This document shows, one piece after another, positions 42,497 through 51,623 of a stretch of DNA of 64,000 nt (the first letter of the stretch is position 1; the number at the start of each line of letters is the position of its first letter). A model generated the notes under the pieces. That model saw nothing but the letters and a program-made list of their open reading frames with translations. It ran no database searches and had not been told where the DNA came from. Source of the stretch: Ezakiella massiliensis (GTDB lineage: Bacteria; Bacillota; Clostridia; Tissierellales; Peptoniphilaceae). The translations under genes were made by a program, and so were the position numbers. Where the stretch lies: contig NZ_LT635475.1 in the NCBI RefSeq assembly GCF_900120165.1, positions 62,001 through 126,000 of the forward strand. The letters run 5' to 3'.

Positions 42497-43681
42497 ATGA
42501 GCGTTCACGATTTAAAATTCTTACAAGAAAAAGTTGACCAACTTAAAAAAGACGGAGTTTACCGTAAGCTACCTGTATTGGAAGGAAAGAACTCATCAAC
42601 AATCAAACTTGACGGCCATGAAATGGTTAACCTGTCATCAAACAACTACCTTGGCCTTGCCAATCATCCTAAGCTAAAAAAAGCTGCTCAAGAAACTATT
42701 GAAAAATATGGCGTTGGAGCAGGTGCAGTTAGAACAATTATCGGTAATATGGACTTGCACGAAAATCTTGAAAAGAAATTAGCAGAATTCAAGGGAACAG
42801 AAAGAGTTTTCATTTACCAATCAGGCTATGACTGCAACATCGGAACTATTCAAGCTATTATGGAAAAGGGCGACTTGATTATTTCAGACGAATTAAACCA
42901 CGCTTCCATTATCGATGGTATCAGAATGACAAAGGCTGATAAGGCGATTTTCAAACACTCAGACATGGAAGACCTAGAAAGAGTCTTAAAAGAAAATCAA
43001 GGCAAATACAAAACAACACTTATTATTACTGACGGTGTATTCTCAATGGACGGAGACTTAGCAAAGTTACCTGAAATTGTAGAATTAGCTGAAAAATATG
43101 ACGCTTTAACCTATGTTGATGATGCTCATGGTTCAGGCGTTATGGGTAAGCACGGTGCAGGTACAGTTGACCATTTTGATTTGAACGATAAAGTTGATTT
43201 TGTTATTGGTACACTCTCAAAGGCTATTGGCGTAAAAGGTGGCTATGTTGCATGTAATGAAGTCGCTTATGAATGGTTAAACCACAGAGCAAGACCAGTT
43301 TTATTCTCAACAACGCTTTCCCCAGGGGATACAGCTGCATGTATGGCATCAGTTGAAATCCTAATGGAATCAGATGAACTCCAAAAGAAACTTTGGGACA
43401 ACGCCAAATATTTCAAAGAAAGATTGGGCAAACTAGGTTTCAACACAGGACATTCAGAAACTCCAATCACACCAGTTATCATTGGTGATGAAGCAAAGAC
43501 CATGGAATTCTCCAAGAAATTAAAAGAATACGGCGTATTTGGTTCAGCTATTGTTTTCCCAACAGTTCCAAAGGGAACAGGCAGAATCCGCTGCATGATT
43601 TCTGCTGCTCACAGCAAAGAAGAACTAGACAAAGCTGTTGAAGCTTTTGAAAAAGCTGGCAAGGATATGGGAATCTTATAA
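42497..43681 (+). CDS. kbl: Glycine C-acetyltransferase (2-amino-3-ketobutyrate CoA ligase)
   Basis: This 394-residue alpha-oxoamine synthase is a PLP enzyme. Motifs are [58 protein letters not shown], and the PLP Lys in [15 protein letters not shown]. It splits 2-amino-3-ketobutyrate with CoA to glycine plus acetyl-CoA, completing threonine degradation. It starts at ATG behind AAGGAGG and is terminated right after the stop. Confidence 0.95.
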   Translation: MSVHDLKFLQEKVDQLKKDGVYRKLPVLEGKNSSTIKLDGHEMVNLSSNNYLGLANHPKLKKAAQETIEKYGVGAGAVRTIIGNMDLHENLEKKLAEFKGTERVFIYQSGYDCNIGTIQAIMEKGDLIISDELNHASIIDGIRMTKADKAIFKHSDMEDLERVLKENQGKYKTTLIITDGVFSMDGDLAKLPEIVELAEKYDALTYVDDAHGSGVMGKHGAGTVDHFDLNDKVDFVIGTLSKAIGVKGGYVACNEVAYEWLNHRARPVLFSTTLSPGDTAACMASVEILMESDELQKKLWDNAKYFKERLGKLGFNTGHSETPITPVIIGDEAKTMEFSKKLKEYGVFGSAIVFPTVPKGTGRIRCMISAAHSKEELDKAVEAFEKAGKDMGIL

Positions 43682-43700
43682 TAACAAATACTATTTTAGG

Positions 43701-43730
43701 AGGGAGATTTTAAATCTCTCTCTTTTTTTA
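43701..43730 (+). terminator. Terminator after kbl
   Basis: An AGGGAGAT/ATCTCTCT stem is followed by T7. Confidence 0.75.
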
Positions 43731-43793
43731 TTTTTTTAATTAACATTTGACCAGAATTAAAAATCAAGCTTAAATTTATTTTTTAATTTTACA

Positions 43794-43822
43794 TTGAAAA
43801 CTATCCCTATATCTGTTAAAAT
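43794..43822 (+). promoter_or_regulatory. rarA promoter
   Basis: TTGAAA (43794-43799), a 17-base spacer and TAAAAT (43817-43822). The start codon at 43840 is so close that the leader is only about 10 bases and consists mostly of the ribosome-binding site. Confidence 0.7.
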
Positions 43823-43839
43823 GATGGGTGGAGGTAGGC

Positions 43840-45153
43840 ATGGATTTATTTGAATACAACAGGCAAAATCAAAGAGAAAAATTTGCTCCCTTAGCTGAAA
43901 AGTTAAGGCCAAAAACTTTGAATGATGTTCTAGGACAAGATGAAATAACAAAAGATGGCGGTATGATTAAAAATGCTATGAAGACAAATAACCTGCCATC
44001 TATTTTATTATACGGGCCACCGGGAACAGGCAAGACTACAATTGCAGAGATAATTGCCAAGGAAATGAATATGAATTTCTTTAAGGTTTCTGCAGTTAGC
44101 TCAGGAATTAAAGAACTCCGTGAGGTGGTTGAAAAATCTGCAGAAAACTTGCGGATGAATATGGGTAGAAGTATTTTATTTGTAGACGAGATTCACAGAT
44201 TTTCTACTTCTCAACAAGATTTTTTGCTTCCCTATGTAGAGGCTGGTGACCTTGTACTGATTGGGGCCACTACTGAAAATCCATTTTTTGCAGTTAACAA
44301 GGCTCTGATTTCCAGATTGATCTTAATTGAATTAAAATCTCTAAATTCAGAGGCGCTTGAAGAGCTTTTAGACCGTGCTCTTAATTTATATTCTAAAGAA
44401 AATAATTTAACTATAGAAATAACTCCAGAGGCCAAAGAGTTTTTGGTCAAGCGTGCTGACGGCGATGCAAGGAGGCTTATAAATAGCTTTGAAGTTTCTG
44501 TTTTAAATGGTAGACACGAAAACAACAAGCTTTATATTGATGAACACACTGTTAGGGATAATTTTATGAATGCGACTCTAAAATATGATTCAACTGATGA
44601 GCATTATGATACGATTTCTGCTTTTATAAAATCTATGAGGGGCAGTGACCCAGACGCAGCCATATTTTATTTGGCCAAGATGCTTTTGTCTGGAGAAGAT
44701 CCAAGATTTATTGCCAGACGTATGGTGATATTTGCAAGTGAAGATGTTTCAAATGCAGATCCCATGGCTCTAAGCGTAGCGACCAATGCCTTTTATGCAA
44801 CAACGGTCATAGGCATGCCAGAGGTCAGGATTAATTTGGCTCAAGCTGCAGTTTATTTAGCTTGCGCTCCAAAAAACAATAGTTCATATTTGGCCATTAA
44901 TGAGGCCATGAGTTTTATTAGAAAAAATGGTTCATATAGGGTTCCAAGTCATTTGAGAGACGCCCACTATCAAGGTTCTGAAAAGTTAGGAGTTGGTGGA
45001 TATATTTATCCCCATAGTTTTGAAAATGGATATGTAGACCAGTCTTATTTACCAGATGAAATTAAGAACATAAAATTTTATGAGCCTAAAGATATAGGAT
45101 ACGAAAAAGAAATGACTAAATATTTGAGGAGGTTAAAAGGGGAAGATGAGTAA
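43840..45153 (+). CDS. rarA: Replication-associated recombination protein A (MgsA/RarA)
   Basis: This protein has 437 residues from ATG 43840 behind GGAGGT; an upstream GTG overlaps that site. It is an AAA+ clamp-loader-like ATPase: PLAEKLRPKTLNDVLGQDE, Walker [10 protein letters not shown], Walker B FVDEIHRFS, ATTENPFFAVN (sensor 1), and a C-terminal MgsA tetramerisation domain with SMRGSDPDAAIFYLAKML. It acts at stalled replication forks. It overlaps the next gene by 8 bases. Confidence 0.95.
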   Translation: MDLFEYNRQNQREKFAPLAEKLRPKTLNDVLGQDEITKDGGMIKNAMKTNNLPSILLYGPPGTGKTTIAEIIAKEMNMNFFKVSAVSSGIKELREVVEKSAENLRMNMGRSILFVDEIHRFSTSQQDFLLPYVEAGDLVLIGATTENPFFAVNKALISRLILIELKSLNSEALEELLDRALNLYSKENNLTIEITPEAKEFLVKRADGDARRLINSFEVSVLNGRHENNKLYIDEHTVRDNFMNATLKYDSTDEHYDTISAFIKSMRGSDPDAAIFYLAKMLLSGEDPRFIARRMVIFASEDVSNADPMALSVATNAFYATTVIGMPEVRINLAQAAVYLACAPKNNSSYLAINEAMSFIRKNGSYRVPSHLRDAHYQGSEKLGVGGYIYPHSFENGYVDQSYLPDEIKNIKFYEPKDIGYEKEMTKYLRRLKGEDE

Positions 45154-46162
45154 ATTTTTAAAGAAAAAAGGCGTTAATATTTCAGCTAAAATATATTTTA
45201 TAGACACTTTAAGTGCTATGGCTATGGGTTTATTTTGCTCGCTCTTGATGGGAACAATTTTAAACACCATAGGCACGCAATTTAATATTGAAATCCTATC
45301 AACTACTATTTGGGATGCGGCGAAATCAATGACGGGTCCTGCCATTGCAGTCGCAGTTGCCCACGCATTGAAGGCGCCAGCCCTTGTAATTTATTCATCT
45401 ATAATAACTGGCTATATAGGCAATGAAATGGGTGGTGCAGTTGGCGCATGGTTTGCAGGAGTAATTGCTGTTGAAATAGGTAAGCTCGTTGCAGGAGAAA
45501 CAAAGGTTGATATCTTAGTTACACCCATTTGTACAATACTTATGGGAACCCTAGCTGCAATTACAATTGGACCTGTACTTTCAAAGGTCATGATTAAATT
45601 GGGTGAGCTTGTTATGCTAGCTACAGAAATGAGACCATTTTTTATGGGCATAGTCGTATCAGTAATTGTTGGAATGGTTTTAACACTTCCTATAAGCTCA
45701 GCTGCCTTATGTATGATGATTGGATTATCCGGCCTAGCAGGAGGCGCTGCAACAGCTGGTTGTTCAGCGCAGATGATTGGCTTTGCAGTTATGAGTTACA
45801 AAGAAAATGGAATTGGTGGTTTAATTAGCCAAGGGCTTGGCACTTCCATGCTTCAAATTCCAAATATAATTAAAAATTGGAAGATATGGATTCCACCAAC
45901 AGTTGCCGCTGCTATTACTGGACCAATCTCATCTGTTGTCTTTAAAATGACCAACATACCAATCGGATCGGGCATGGGAACATCTGGCCTAGTTGGACAA
46001 ATTGGAACTATTACATCTATGACTGCTGATGGAGTGGGCCCAAGCAAAATTTATCTCTCAATTGCCATTGTTCACATTATTTTGCCAGCTATAATATCAC
46101 TTTTACTTTGCAATTTGCTTAAGAGTATTGGATGGATTAAAGAAGGCGATTTAAAATTATAA
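45146..46162 (+). CDS. PTS EIIC-like membrane protein (PfoR/PTS_EIIC_2 family)
   Basis: This 338-residue, very hydrophobic protein has about ten membrane segments. It resembles the PTS_EIIC_2 (PF13303-type) group, to which the so-called PfoR regulators belong: an N-terminal ISAKIYFIDTLSAMAMGLF, GGAVGAWFAGVIAVEIGKLV, and Gly-rich SGLAGGAATAGCSAQM. No IIA or IIB domain or gene is nearby, so phosphotransfer cannot be claimed, and the substrate is unknown. It is coupled to rarA by overlap, a context I do not find functionally informative. Confidence 0.75.
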   Translation: MSKFLKKKGVNISAKIYFIDTLSAMAMGLFCSLLMGTILNTIGTQFNIEILSTTIWDAAKSMTGPAIAVAVAHALKAPALVIYSSIITGYIGNEMGGAVGAWFAGVIAVEIGKLVAGETKVDILVTPICTILMGTLAAITIGPVLSKVMIKLGELVMLATEMRPFFMGIVVSVIVGMVLTLPISSAALCMMIGLSGLAGGAATAGCSAQMIGFAVMSYKENGIGGLISQGLGTSMLQIPNIIKNWKIWIPPTVAAAITGPISSVVFKMTNIPIGSGMGTSGLVGQIGTITSMTADGVGPSKIYLSIAIVHIILPAIISLLLCNLLKSIGWIKEGDLKL

Positions 46163-46189
46163 ATTTAATATAAAAAATATTAAAAACAA

Positions 46190-46219
46190 TTGAATTTCAA
46201 AGACTTTTTATGTTATTAT
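46190..46219 (+). promoter_or_regulatory. Promoter candidate for the cysteine desulfurase / thiI pair
   Basis: TTGAAT (46190-46195) and TATTAT (46214-46219) are 18 bases apart. Confidence 0.5.
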
Positions 46220-46244
46220 ATATCTTGTGTAAAGGATGTGAAAT

Positions 46245-47366
46245 ATGATTTATTTTGACAACGCTGCAACCACAAAGCCATCGAAAAATGCTGTGGATGC
46301 ATTTTTAAAATCTTGTGATGTATACTGGGCAAACCCTTCGGCCTTGCATAGCTTTGGCGAAGAGGTTTTCTTTGAGTTAAAAAAATCCAGAGACAATATT
46401 AAAAACTTACTTAATATTAAAAAAGGCGAAATATATTTTACGTCATCAGCCACTGAGTCCATTAATTTATTTTTCAAGGGGCTTTTGAAAAAAGAAGACC
46501 ATTTAATTATTTCCGAATATGAACACTCAGCTGTATATGAGTCAGCCAAGCTTTTTGAAAATGAAGGTGGAGAAGTTACTTATTTAAAAGCAAGAAATGG
46601 TATTATAGATCCAGAAGATGTCAGGGCAGCCATTAAAGATAATACAAAACTAGTTGCAATTATGTTTGTAAATAACGAAATTGGAGCCATTAATCCTGTT
46701 CAGGAAATTTCCAGGCTAATTAAAAATACAAATCCTAATATAAAATTTTTCGTTGATGGAGTCCAAGCTGTTGGCAAGACTCCTGTAGATTTAAATGAAC
46801 TAAATTGTGAAGGCTTTACCCTAAGTGCCCATAAATTCCACGGCTTAAAGGGGACTGGGCTCTTGTATGTGAAGGACACCCATATTCATCCGCAAATTTT
46901 GGGCGGCGGTCAAGAATCTGCTATGAGGTCGGGAACAGAAAATGTTGGAGGCATATTTGCACTTGATGCAGCCCTTGCTGACGCTGTGAACAATTTAGAA
47001 AAAAACATCGACTACGTAGGATCTATAAAGCAAAGATTTATAGATAATTTAAAAGATTTTCCAGAAGTAAGGATTAATTCACCGGAAACTTCTGTTCCTA
47101 ATATTTTAAATATCAGCTTCAAGGGCATAAAGGCCGAAGTCTTGGTACACATGCTTGAAGAATCTGAAATATATGTAAATACAAGTTCTGCTTGCAGCAA
47201 GAATGGTCATAAAAAATCCAGGACTCTGCTAGCTCTCGGTCTTTCGGATGAAGATATCAGGGGAGCACTTAGGTTTTCATTTTCAGATTACAATAGTCTT
47301 GAAGAAGTGGATTTTGCATGTGAAAAAATAAAAGAAGCTGTTGAAAGGATGAGATTAATATTATGA
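46245..47366 (+). CDS. Cysteine desulfurase (NifS/IscS-like)
   Basis: This 373-residue PLP enzyme starts MIYFDNAATTKPS. The PLP Lys is in SAHKFHGLKGTGLLYV, and the active-site Cys loop SSACSKNGHKKSRTLLALG is of the longer class I form. It moves sulfur from cysteine to the partner ThiI. The 4-base overlap with thiI supports a dedicated role in 4-thiouridine formation (NifZ-like arrangement in Bacillus). Some NifS proteins also act on selenocysteine, which is relevant in a selenium-using cell. Confidence 0.93.
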   Translation: MIYFDNAATTKPSKNAVDAFLKSCDVYWANPSALHSFGEEVFFELKKSRDNIKNLLNIKKGEIYFTSSATESINLFFKGLLKKEDHLIISEYEHSAVYESAKLFENEGGEVTYLKARNGIIDPEDVRAAIKDNTKLVAIMFVNNEIGAINPVQEISRLIKNTNPNIKFFVDGVQAVGKTPVDLNELNCEGFTLSAHKFHGLKGTGLLYVKDTHIHPQILGGGQESAMRSGTENVGGIFALDAALADAVNNLEKNIDYVGSIKQRFIDNLKDFPEVRINSPETSVPNILNISFKGIKAEVLVHMLEESEIYVNTSSACSKNGHKKSRTLLALGLSDEDIRGALRFSFSDYNSLEEVDFACEKIKEAVERMRLIL

Positions 47367-48520
47367 GAAAATGCATATCTTTAAGTTATGGTGAGATTGC
47401 TCTAAAAAAAGAAAACAGGCCATACTTTGAAAATATTTTAATAAAAAACATCAAAACAGCTTTGAAAGATTTGGATATTTCACTTAAAAAAGACCAATCT
47501 AAAATCTATATTTATACTGAAGAATATGAAAAAGCCATTGAACTTTTAAAACCAATTTTTGGAATTTCCTATATTTCTTTGCAGTTTGAAACTGACCAAG
47601 ATATGGATTCTATTTATGAAACTGCCATTGCAGCTATGGATTACGAAAGGGATAACTCAGTTGTCAAAACTTTTAAAGTTGAGACCAAAAGGGCAGATAA
47701 AAAATTCCCCCTAAAGAGCCCTGAAATTTCAAGACTGGTTGGAGGTCATATCCTAAAACATTATAAGGATTTAAAAGTAGATGTAAACAATCCAGATATA
47801 ATTTTAAGGGTTGATATTAGAAAAAACGCCTTTGTATCTGGCAATCGTATAAAAGCCATGGGCGGTATGCCCGTTGGATCAAATGGAAGAGCCTTGTCGC
47901 TTTTGTCTGGTGGTATAGATTCTCCAGTTGCGTCAATACTTGCCATGAAGCGTGGACTTTCTTGTGACTTTATACATTTTCACTCTTATCCATTCACAAG
48001 TGCTAAATCTTTTGACAAGACAAAAGATTTAGCTATTTTATCATCAAAATACCAGCCACACGCTATGTTATTTTCCTTTAACCTAGTTAAGATTCAAGAG
48101 GAAATAACTAAGAATTGCGATATAAGATTTACTACAATTTTGCAACGCAGGTCAATGATTAGGCTTGCTACAAGACTTTGCAAGGACCTCGATAGGTCAG
48201 CGCTTGTTACAGGTGAAAATCTGGGTCAAGTGGCCAGCCAAACCTTGTCTGGCATGAGCGTTGTAGACCCTGTTACAGATTTAATGATACTAAGACCACT
48301 TATATGTTTTGACAAAAACGAAATAGTGGGATTGGCAAGACAATATGGAACTTATGAGACCTCAATTCTTCCATACGAGGACTGCTGTACAGTTTTCGTA
48401 GCCAAACATCCAAAGACAAATCCAACCTTAGACCAAGTTTTGGCAGAGGAAGCAAAAATAGATTTTGCAAGTCTTGAGGATGAAATTTACAAGAGCAGGG
48501 AAGAAAACTTAATTAAATAA
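47363..48520 (+). CDS. thiI: tRNA 4-thiouridine synthase ThiI (no rhodanese domain)
   Basis: This 385-residue protein has a ferredoxin-like N-terminus, a THUMP domain (about 60-165) and a PP-loop ATPase with SGGIDSPVAS (about 178-187). YEDCCTVFVAKHPKTNP lies near the C-terminus. The E. coli-type rhodanese extension is absent, as usual for Firmicutes paired with a dedicated desulfurase. It thiolates U8 of tRNAs. It overlaps the desulfurase gene by 4 bases. Confidence 0.95.
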   Translation: MRKCISLSYGEIALKKENRPYFENILIKNIKTALKDLDISLKKDQSKIYIYTEEYEKAIELLKPIFGISYISLQFETDQDMDSIYETAIAAMDYERDNSVVKTFKVETKRADKKFPLKSPEISRLVGGHILKHYKDLKVDVNNPDIILRVDIRKNAFVSGNRIKAMGGMPVGSNGRALSLLSGGIDSPVASILAMKRGLSCDFIHFHSYPFTSAKSFDKTKDLAILSSKYQPHAMLFSFNLVKIQEEITKNCDIRFTTILQRRSMIRLATRLCKDLDRSALVTGENLGQVASQTLSGMSVVDPVTDLMILRPLICFDKNEIVGLARQYGTYETSILPYEDCCTVFVAKHPKTNPTLDQVLAEEAKIDFASLEDEIYKSREENLIK

Positions 48521-48555
48521 AATTTATTGATTGCTGGAAAGAGGATTATATGCAA

Positions 48556-48579
48556 TAAAAAAGACCCTTTCGGGTCTTA
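48556..48579 (-). terminator. Terminator of the selenoprotein gene
   Basis: On the minus strand AAGACCC-GAAA-GGGTCTT followed by T6 lies 4 bases after the TAA stop. The T tract exists only in the minus orientation, so it belongs to the minus-strand gene. Confidence 0.88.
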
Positions 48580-48582
48580 GTC

Positions 48583-48879
48583 TTAAGCTTGCACTGCAAG
48601 CTCTTCAGCTATATATTGGTCAAGTTCGGCTTCATCAAAAATAAGCCTTTCATTGTCGCCAATAGCTAAGCATGGTAATCCTAGTTTTCCAGATTCAATT
48701 ACCGGTTTAAATTCTGGAGCATTCTCTCTTAGGGCTAAATATTTTTTGAGAAAGCCTAGGGATGATGTGATATCTAGGTATAAGAACCTTATACCAGCCT
48801 TTTCAAGTTTTTCCTTGAATGGGCCACAGCTAACTCACATGCTGCTACCATATACAATTTTCTTTTGCATTTTTGCCAT
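48583..48879 (-). CDS. Glutaredoxin-like selenoprotein, UxxC motif (in-frame TGA read as selenocysteine)
   Basis: A 98-codon minus-strand frame runs from ATG 48879 to TAA 48583, interrupted only by TGA at codon 15 (48837-48835). Read as Sec (U), the protein begins MAKMQKKIVYGSSMUVSCGP: a beta strand, then U15-x2-C18 exactly where thioredoxin-fold redoxins carry CxxC. Next come a helix (FKEKLEKAG), a second strand (RFLYLDITSS) and a cis-Pro loop GLPCLAIGD, all as in glutaredoxin-related proteins. A GGAGGTG site lies 9 bases before the ATG, and a terminator follows the stop. A SECIS-like hairpin begins 13 nt into the UGA-containing segment. The selenium trait is supported by mnmH. It is a probable thiol/selenol oxidoreductase. 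Standard gene finding would miss or truncate it. The alternative, a nonsense pseudogene, is less likely given the intact reading frame. Confidence 0.87.
48796..48825 (-). promoter_or_regulatory. Bacterial SECIS candidate
   Basis: Counting the U of UGA as 1, nt 14-16 (GCC) pair with 39-41 (GGC). Nt 19-24 (UUCAAG) pair with 31-36 (CUUGAA). The apical loop is GAAAAA (25-30). The distance from UGA to the loop is about 22 nt, within the range used by bacterial SelB-dependent SECIS elements. Confidence 0.6.
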
Positions 48880-48899
48880 TGTTAAACACCTCCAGAAAT

Positions 48900-48905
48900 A
48901 TTATA
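48900..48905 (-). promoter_or_regulatory. -10 box of the selenoprotein gene
   Basis: TATAAT on the minus strand lies 20 bases before the start codon. The -35 region is not convincing. Confidence 0.45.
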
Positions 48906-48964
48906 CCACAATTAATTATATATAAAACTTTAATGATAATTTTTATAAAAAAGGAAGTGATAAA

Positions 48965-49999
48965 ATGTCTGAAAAATTTTTAAGTTTACAAAATATTCAT
49001 AAAGAATACGATGGACAAATCGTACTCGATGATTTAAATTTGGACATCAAAGAAGGGGAGTTTATAACTCTATTGGGGCCTTCAGGTTGCGGCAAAACCA
49101 CAACTTTGCGTATGATTGGAGGATTTATTCAACCGGATTCTGGCCAAATTCTCTTTGAAGGTAGAGACATAACTCACCTAAAACCTAATGAAAGAAAAGT
49201 AAATACTGTTTTCCAAAAGTATGCACTATTTCCACACTTAGACGTTTTTGAAAACATAGCCTTTGGTTTGAGACTTAAAAAAGTTGATGAGGCAACTATC
49301 AAGAAAAAAGTTTCAAGAATGCTTGACTTAGTAAACTTATCTGGTTACGAGAAGAGGGCAGTTACATCACTTTCAGGAGGTCAACAACAAAGAATTGCTA
49401 TAGCCAGAGCTCTGGTTAATGAACCAAAAATTTTACTTTTAGACGAACCTCTTGGAGCTCTTGACAATAAATTGAGAAAGGGCATGCAGACCGAACTTAT
49501 TAACATGCAATGGGAACTTGGCATTACCTTTGTTTTTGTTACCCACGACCAAGAAGAAGCCCTTTCAATGAGCGATCGTATAGTAGTTATGAACGATGGA
49601 AAAATTGAACAACTTGGCAAGCCAATAGACATTTATAATGAGCCTGCCAATGCTTTTGTTGCAGACTTTATTGGCGAAAGCAATATTTTTGAAGGCGTCT
49701 ATAATGGAGATTATAGTGTTACATTTGCTGACCATGCCTTTAAATGTGTTGATAAGGGTTTTGCAGCTGGCGAAAAAGTTGATGTTGTTCTTCGCCCGGA
49801 AGATATTATTATTTCTAAAACAGATAACGGCAAGGTCAAAGGTGTTGTTGAAAATGAAATCTTTAAAGGTGTTCACTATGAAATACTCGTAAATGTTGAT
49901 GGTGAAATATGGAAGGTTAAGTCAACCCTATCAAGCAGTGAGGATTCTACAGTTTGGTTAGACGTTGACCCAGAAAACATCCATGTTATGAGGAAGTAG
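48965..49999 (+). CDS. potA: Spermidine/putrescine ABC transporter ATP-binding protein
   Basis: This 344-residue importer ATPase has Walker [10 protein letters not shown] (about 38-46), Q-loop [11 protein letters not shown], signature LSGGQQQR, Walker [13 protein letters not shown] and H-loop VTHDQEEA. The C-terminal TOBE regulatory domain starts near residue 240 ([10 protein letters not shown]...VVLRPEDI). It energises polyamine uptake together with potBCD, which follow directly in the same order as in other bacteria. The ATG is preceded by AAGGAAG. Confidence 0.94.
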   Translation: MSEKFLSLQNIHKEYDGQIVLDDLNLDIKEGEFITLLGPSGCGKTTTLRMIGGFIQPDSGQILFEGRDITHLKPNERKVNTVFQKYALFPHLDVFENIAFGLRLKKVDEATIKKKVSRMLDLVNLSGYEKRAVTSLSGGQQQRIAIARALVNEPKILLLDEPLGALDNKLRKGMQTELINMQWELGITFVFVTHDQEEALSMSDRIVVMNDGKIEQLGKPIDIYNEPANAFVADFIGESNIFEGVYNGDYSVTFADHAFKCVDKGFAAGEKVDVVLRPEDIIISKTDNGKVKGVVENEIFKGVHYEILVNVDGEIWKVKSTLSSSEDSTVWLDVDPENIHVMRK

Positions 50000-50001
50000 C
50001 G

Positions 50002-50826
50002 ATGAGAAGACTGAACGTAAATAAAATTATTTATACATTTTGGTCATTGCTCTTCATAGTAATACCTGTAATTTTAATTTTATATCTGGGCTTTACAGTT
50101 ACAGACAATGGTGTAACGAGCTTTTCACTTTCTAACTTCAAGAGATTTTTTGAACCAATTTATTTAAATATTCTTTGGAGGAGTTTAAAGCTTGCTTTTT
50201 ATTCAACTCTAATTTGCTTGATAATAGGCTATCCATTTTCATATTTTATAGCTGAGTCTCCAAACAAGGAAAATTATATTTTATTTGTAATGATCCCAAT
50301 GTGGATGAACTTTTTGCTAAGGACCTATGCCTGGATAACCCTTTTGGGAAGAAATGGTATTATAAATAAATTTTTGGTCAGCCTTGGCTTTGCAAAGATG
50401 GAGTTAATGTATAATGACTTTGCAATAATGATTGGTATGATATATAACTTTTTACCTTTTATGATTCTACCTATTTTTACAGCTATTACTAAACTTGATC
50501 CTTCATTAATAGAAGCTGGTTATGACTTAGGTGCAAGCAAGAGGCAGGTTTTTAGAAAAGTTATTTTCCCATTGACTAAAAGTGGAGTCTTAACTGGTAT
50601 AACCATGACTTTTATTCCTGCAGTTTCAACCTTTGTTATATCCCAATTACTAGGCGGTAACAACTTTAACTTAATTGGTAATATCATCGAGCAACAATTC
50701 AGATTTACAGGAGACTGGAACTTTGGCTCGGCCATAAGTATTGTCCTTATGATTATTATATGGATTCTAATTAAGCTGTCCGATAACAAGAAAACTGAAA
50801 ATAAACTTGAAGGAGGTATAATCTAA
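50002..50826 (+). CDS. potB: Spermidine/putrescine ABC transporter permease PotB
   Basis: This 274-residue permease has six membrane segments and the EAA loop EAGYDLGASKRQVFRKVIFPL near residues 170-192, which contacts PotA. A FLLRTYAWITLLG motif is typical of PotB. It starts 2 bases after potA and overlaps potC by one base. Confidence 0.94.
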   Translation: MRRLNVNKIIYTFWSLLFIVIPVILILYLGFTVTDNGVTSFSLSNFKRFFEPIYLNILWRSLKLAFYSTLICLIIGYPFSYFIAESPNKENYILFVMIPMWMNFLLRTYAWITLLGRNGIINKFLVSLGFAKMELMYNDFAIMIGMIYNFLPFMILPIFTAITKLDPSLIEAGYDLGASKRQVFRKVIFPLTKSGVLTGITMTFIPAVSTFVISQLLGGNNFNLIGNIIEQQFRFTGDWNFGSAISIVLMIIIWILIKLSDNKKTENKLEGGII

Positions 50827-51623
50827 TGAAAAACTTTTTGAAGAAATTTTATACCTACTTTATTTATTTTTTCTTTTATATGCCGATTATTGTCTTAATT
50901 GTATACTCATTTAATGCCACCAAATCTCGCGTTGTCTGGGGGGGCTTTAGCCTAAGATGGTACAAAGATCTATTTCAAAACAGGCAAGTACTCATGAGTT
51001 TTTACAATACATTTTTTATTGGTATTGTTTCTACTGCAATTTCTACTGTAATTGGAACTATTGGTGCAATAGGATTATATAGCTCCAAGGGTAGATTTAA
51101 GAGCCTAATGCTCGATATAAACTACCTGCCCATACTAAATCCTGATATTGTTATTGCAGTTAGTCTAGTAGCTCTATACAATTTCTTAAGGATTAGATTT
51201 GGATATGTAACTATTATTCTTAGCCATGTTGCATTTCTAACCCCTTATGTATTATTTAATGTAATGCCAAGGCTTTACAGCATGGATCCTAACCTATACG
51301 AGGCAGCCCTTGATTTGGGTGCCAACAGGAGGCAAGCCTTTTTTAAGGTCCTCTTGCCTGAAATTAAACCGGGCATTTTAAGTGGGGCCTTGATGGCATT
51401 TACACTTTCAATTGACGATTTCGTTGTAAGTTTTTTCACTACAGGCAACGGAATCCAAAACATTTCTATAACCGTATGGTCAATGGCTAGACGCGGGATT
51501 AATCCAGTTATTAATGCTTTGTCCGCACTTATGTTTGTCATTATGGTTTCACTTGTAGTGGTTATTAATTTAAGAAATAAAAAGGAGAAAGAAAACCAAC
51601 TTGGAAAAGCTAAGAAAAACTAA
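50826..51623 (+). CDS. potC: Spermidine/putrescine ABC transporter permease PotC
   Basis: This 265-residue second permease subunit has six membrane segments. It has the N-terminal YMPIIVLIVYSFN, GGFSLRWYKDLF (typical PotC), and the EAA loop EAALDLGANRRQAFFKVLLPEI. It overlaps the start of the first potD by 23 bases. Confidence 0.94.
   Translation: MKNFLKKFYTYFIYFFFYMPIIVLIVYSFNATKSRVVWGGFSLRWYKDLFQNRQVLMSFYNTFFIGIVSTAISTVIGTIGAIGLYSSKGRFKSLMLDINYLPILNPDIVIAVSLVALYNFLRIRFGYVTIILSHVAFLTPYVLFNVMPRLYSMDPNLYEAALDLGANRRQAFFKVLLPEIKPGILSGALMAFTLSIDDFVVSFFTTGNGIQNISITVWSMARRGINPVINALSALMFVIMVSLVVVINLRNKKEKENQLGKAKKN

Noticed and set aside
48835-48837. TGA as a nonsense mutation (pseudogene)
   Set aside because: The frame is intact on both sides, the TGA sits exactly at a redox-active position, a SECIS-like hairpin follows, and the window independently shows selenium use. 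It remains possible until selB and tRNA-Sec are confirmed.
48653-48925. 90-codon plus-strand frame after thiI
   Set aside because: It is the antisense shadow of the minus-strand selenoprotein gene, which has the ribosome-binding site, terminator and protein-family features.
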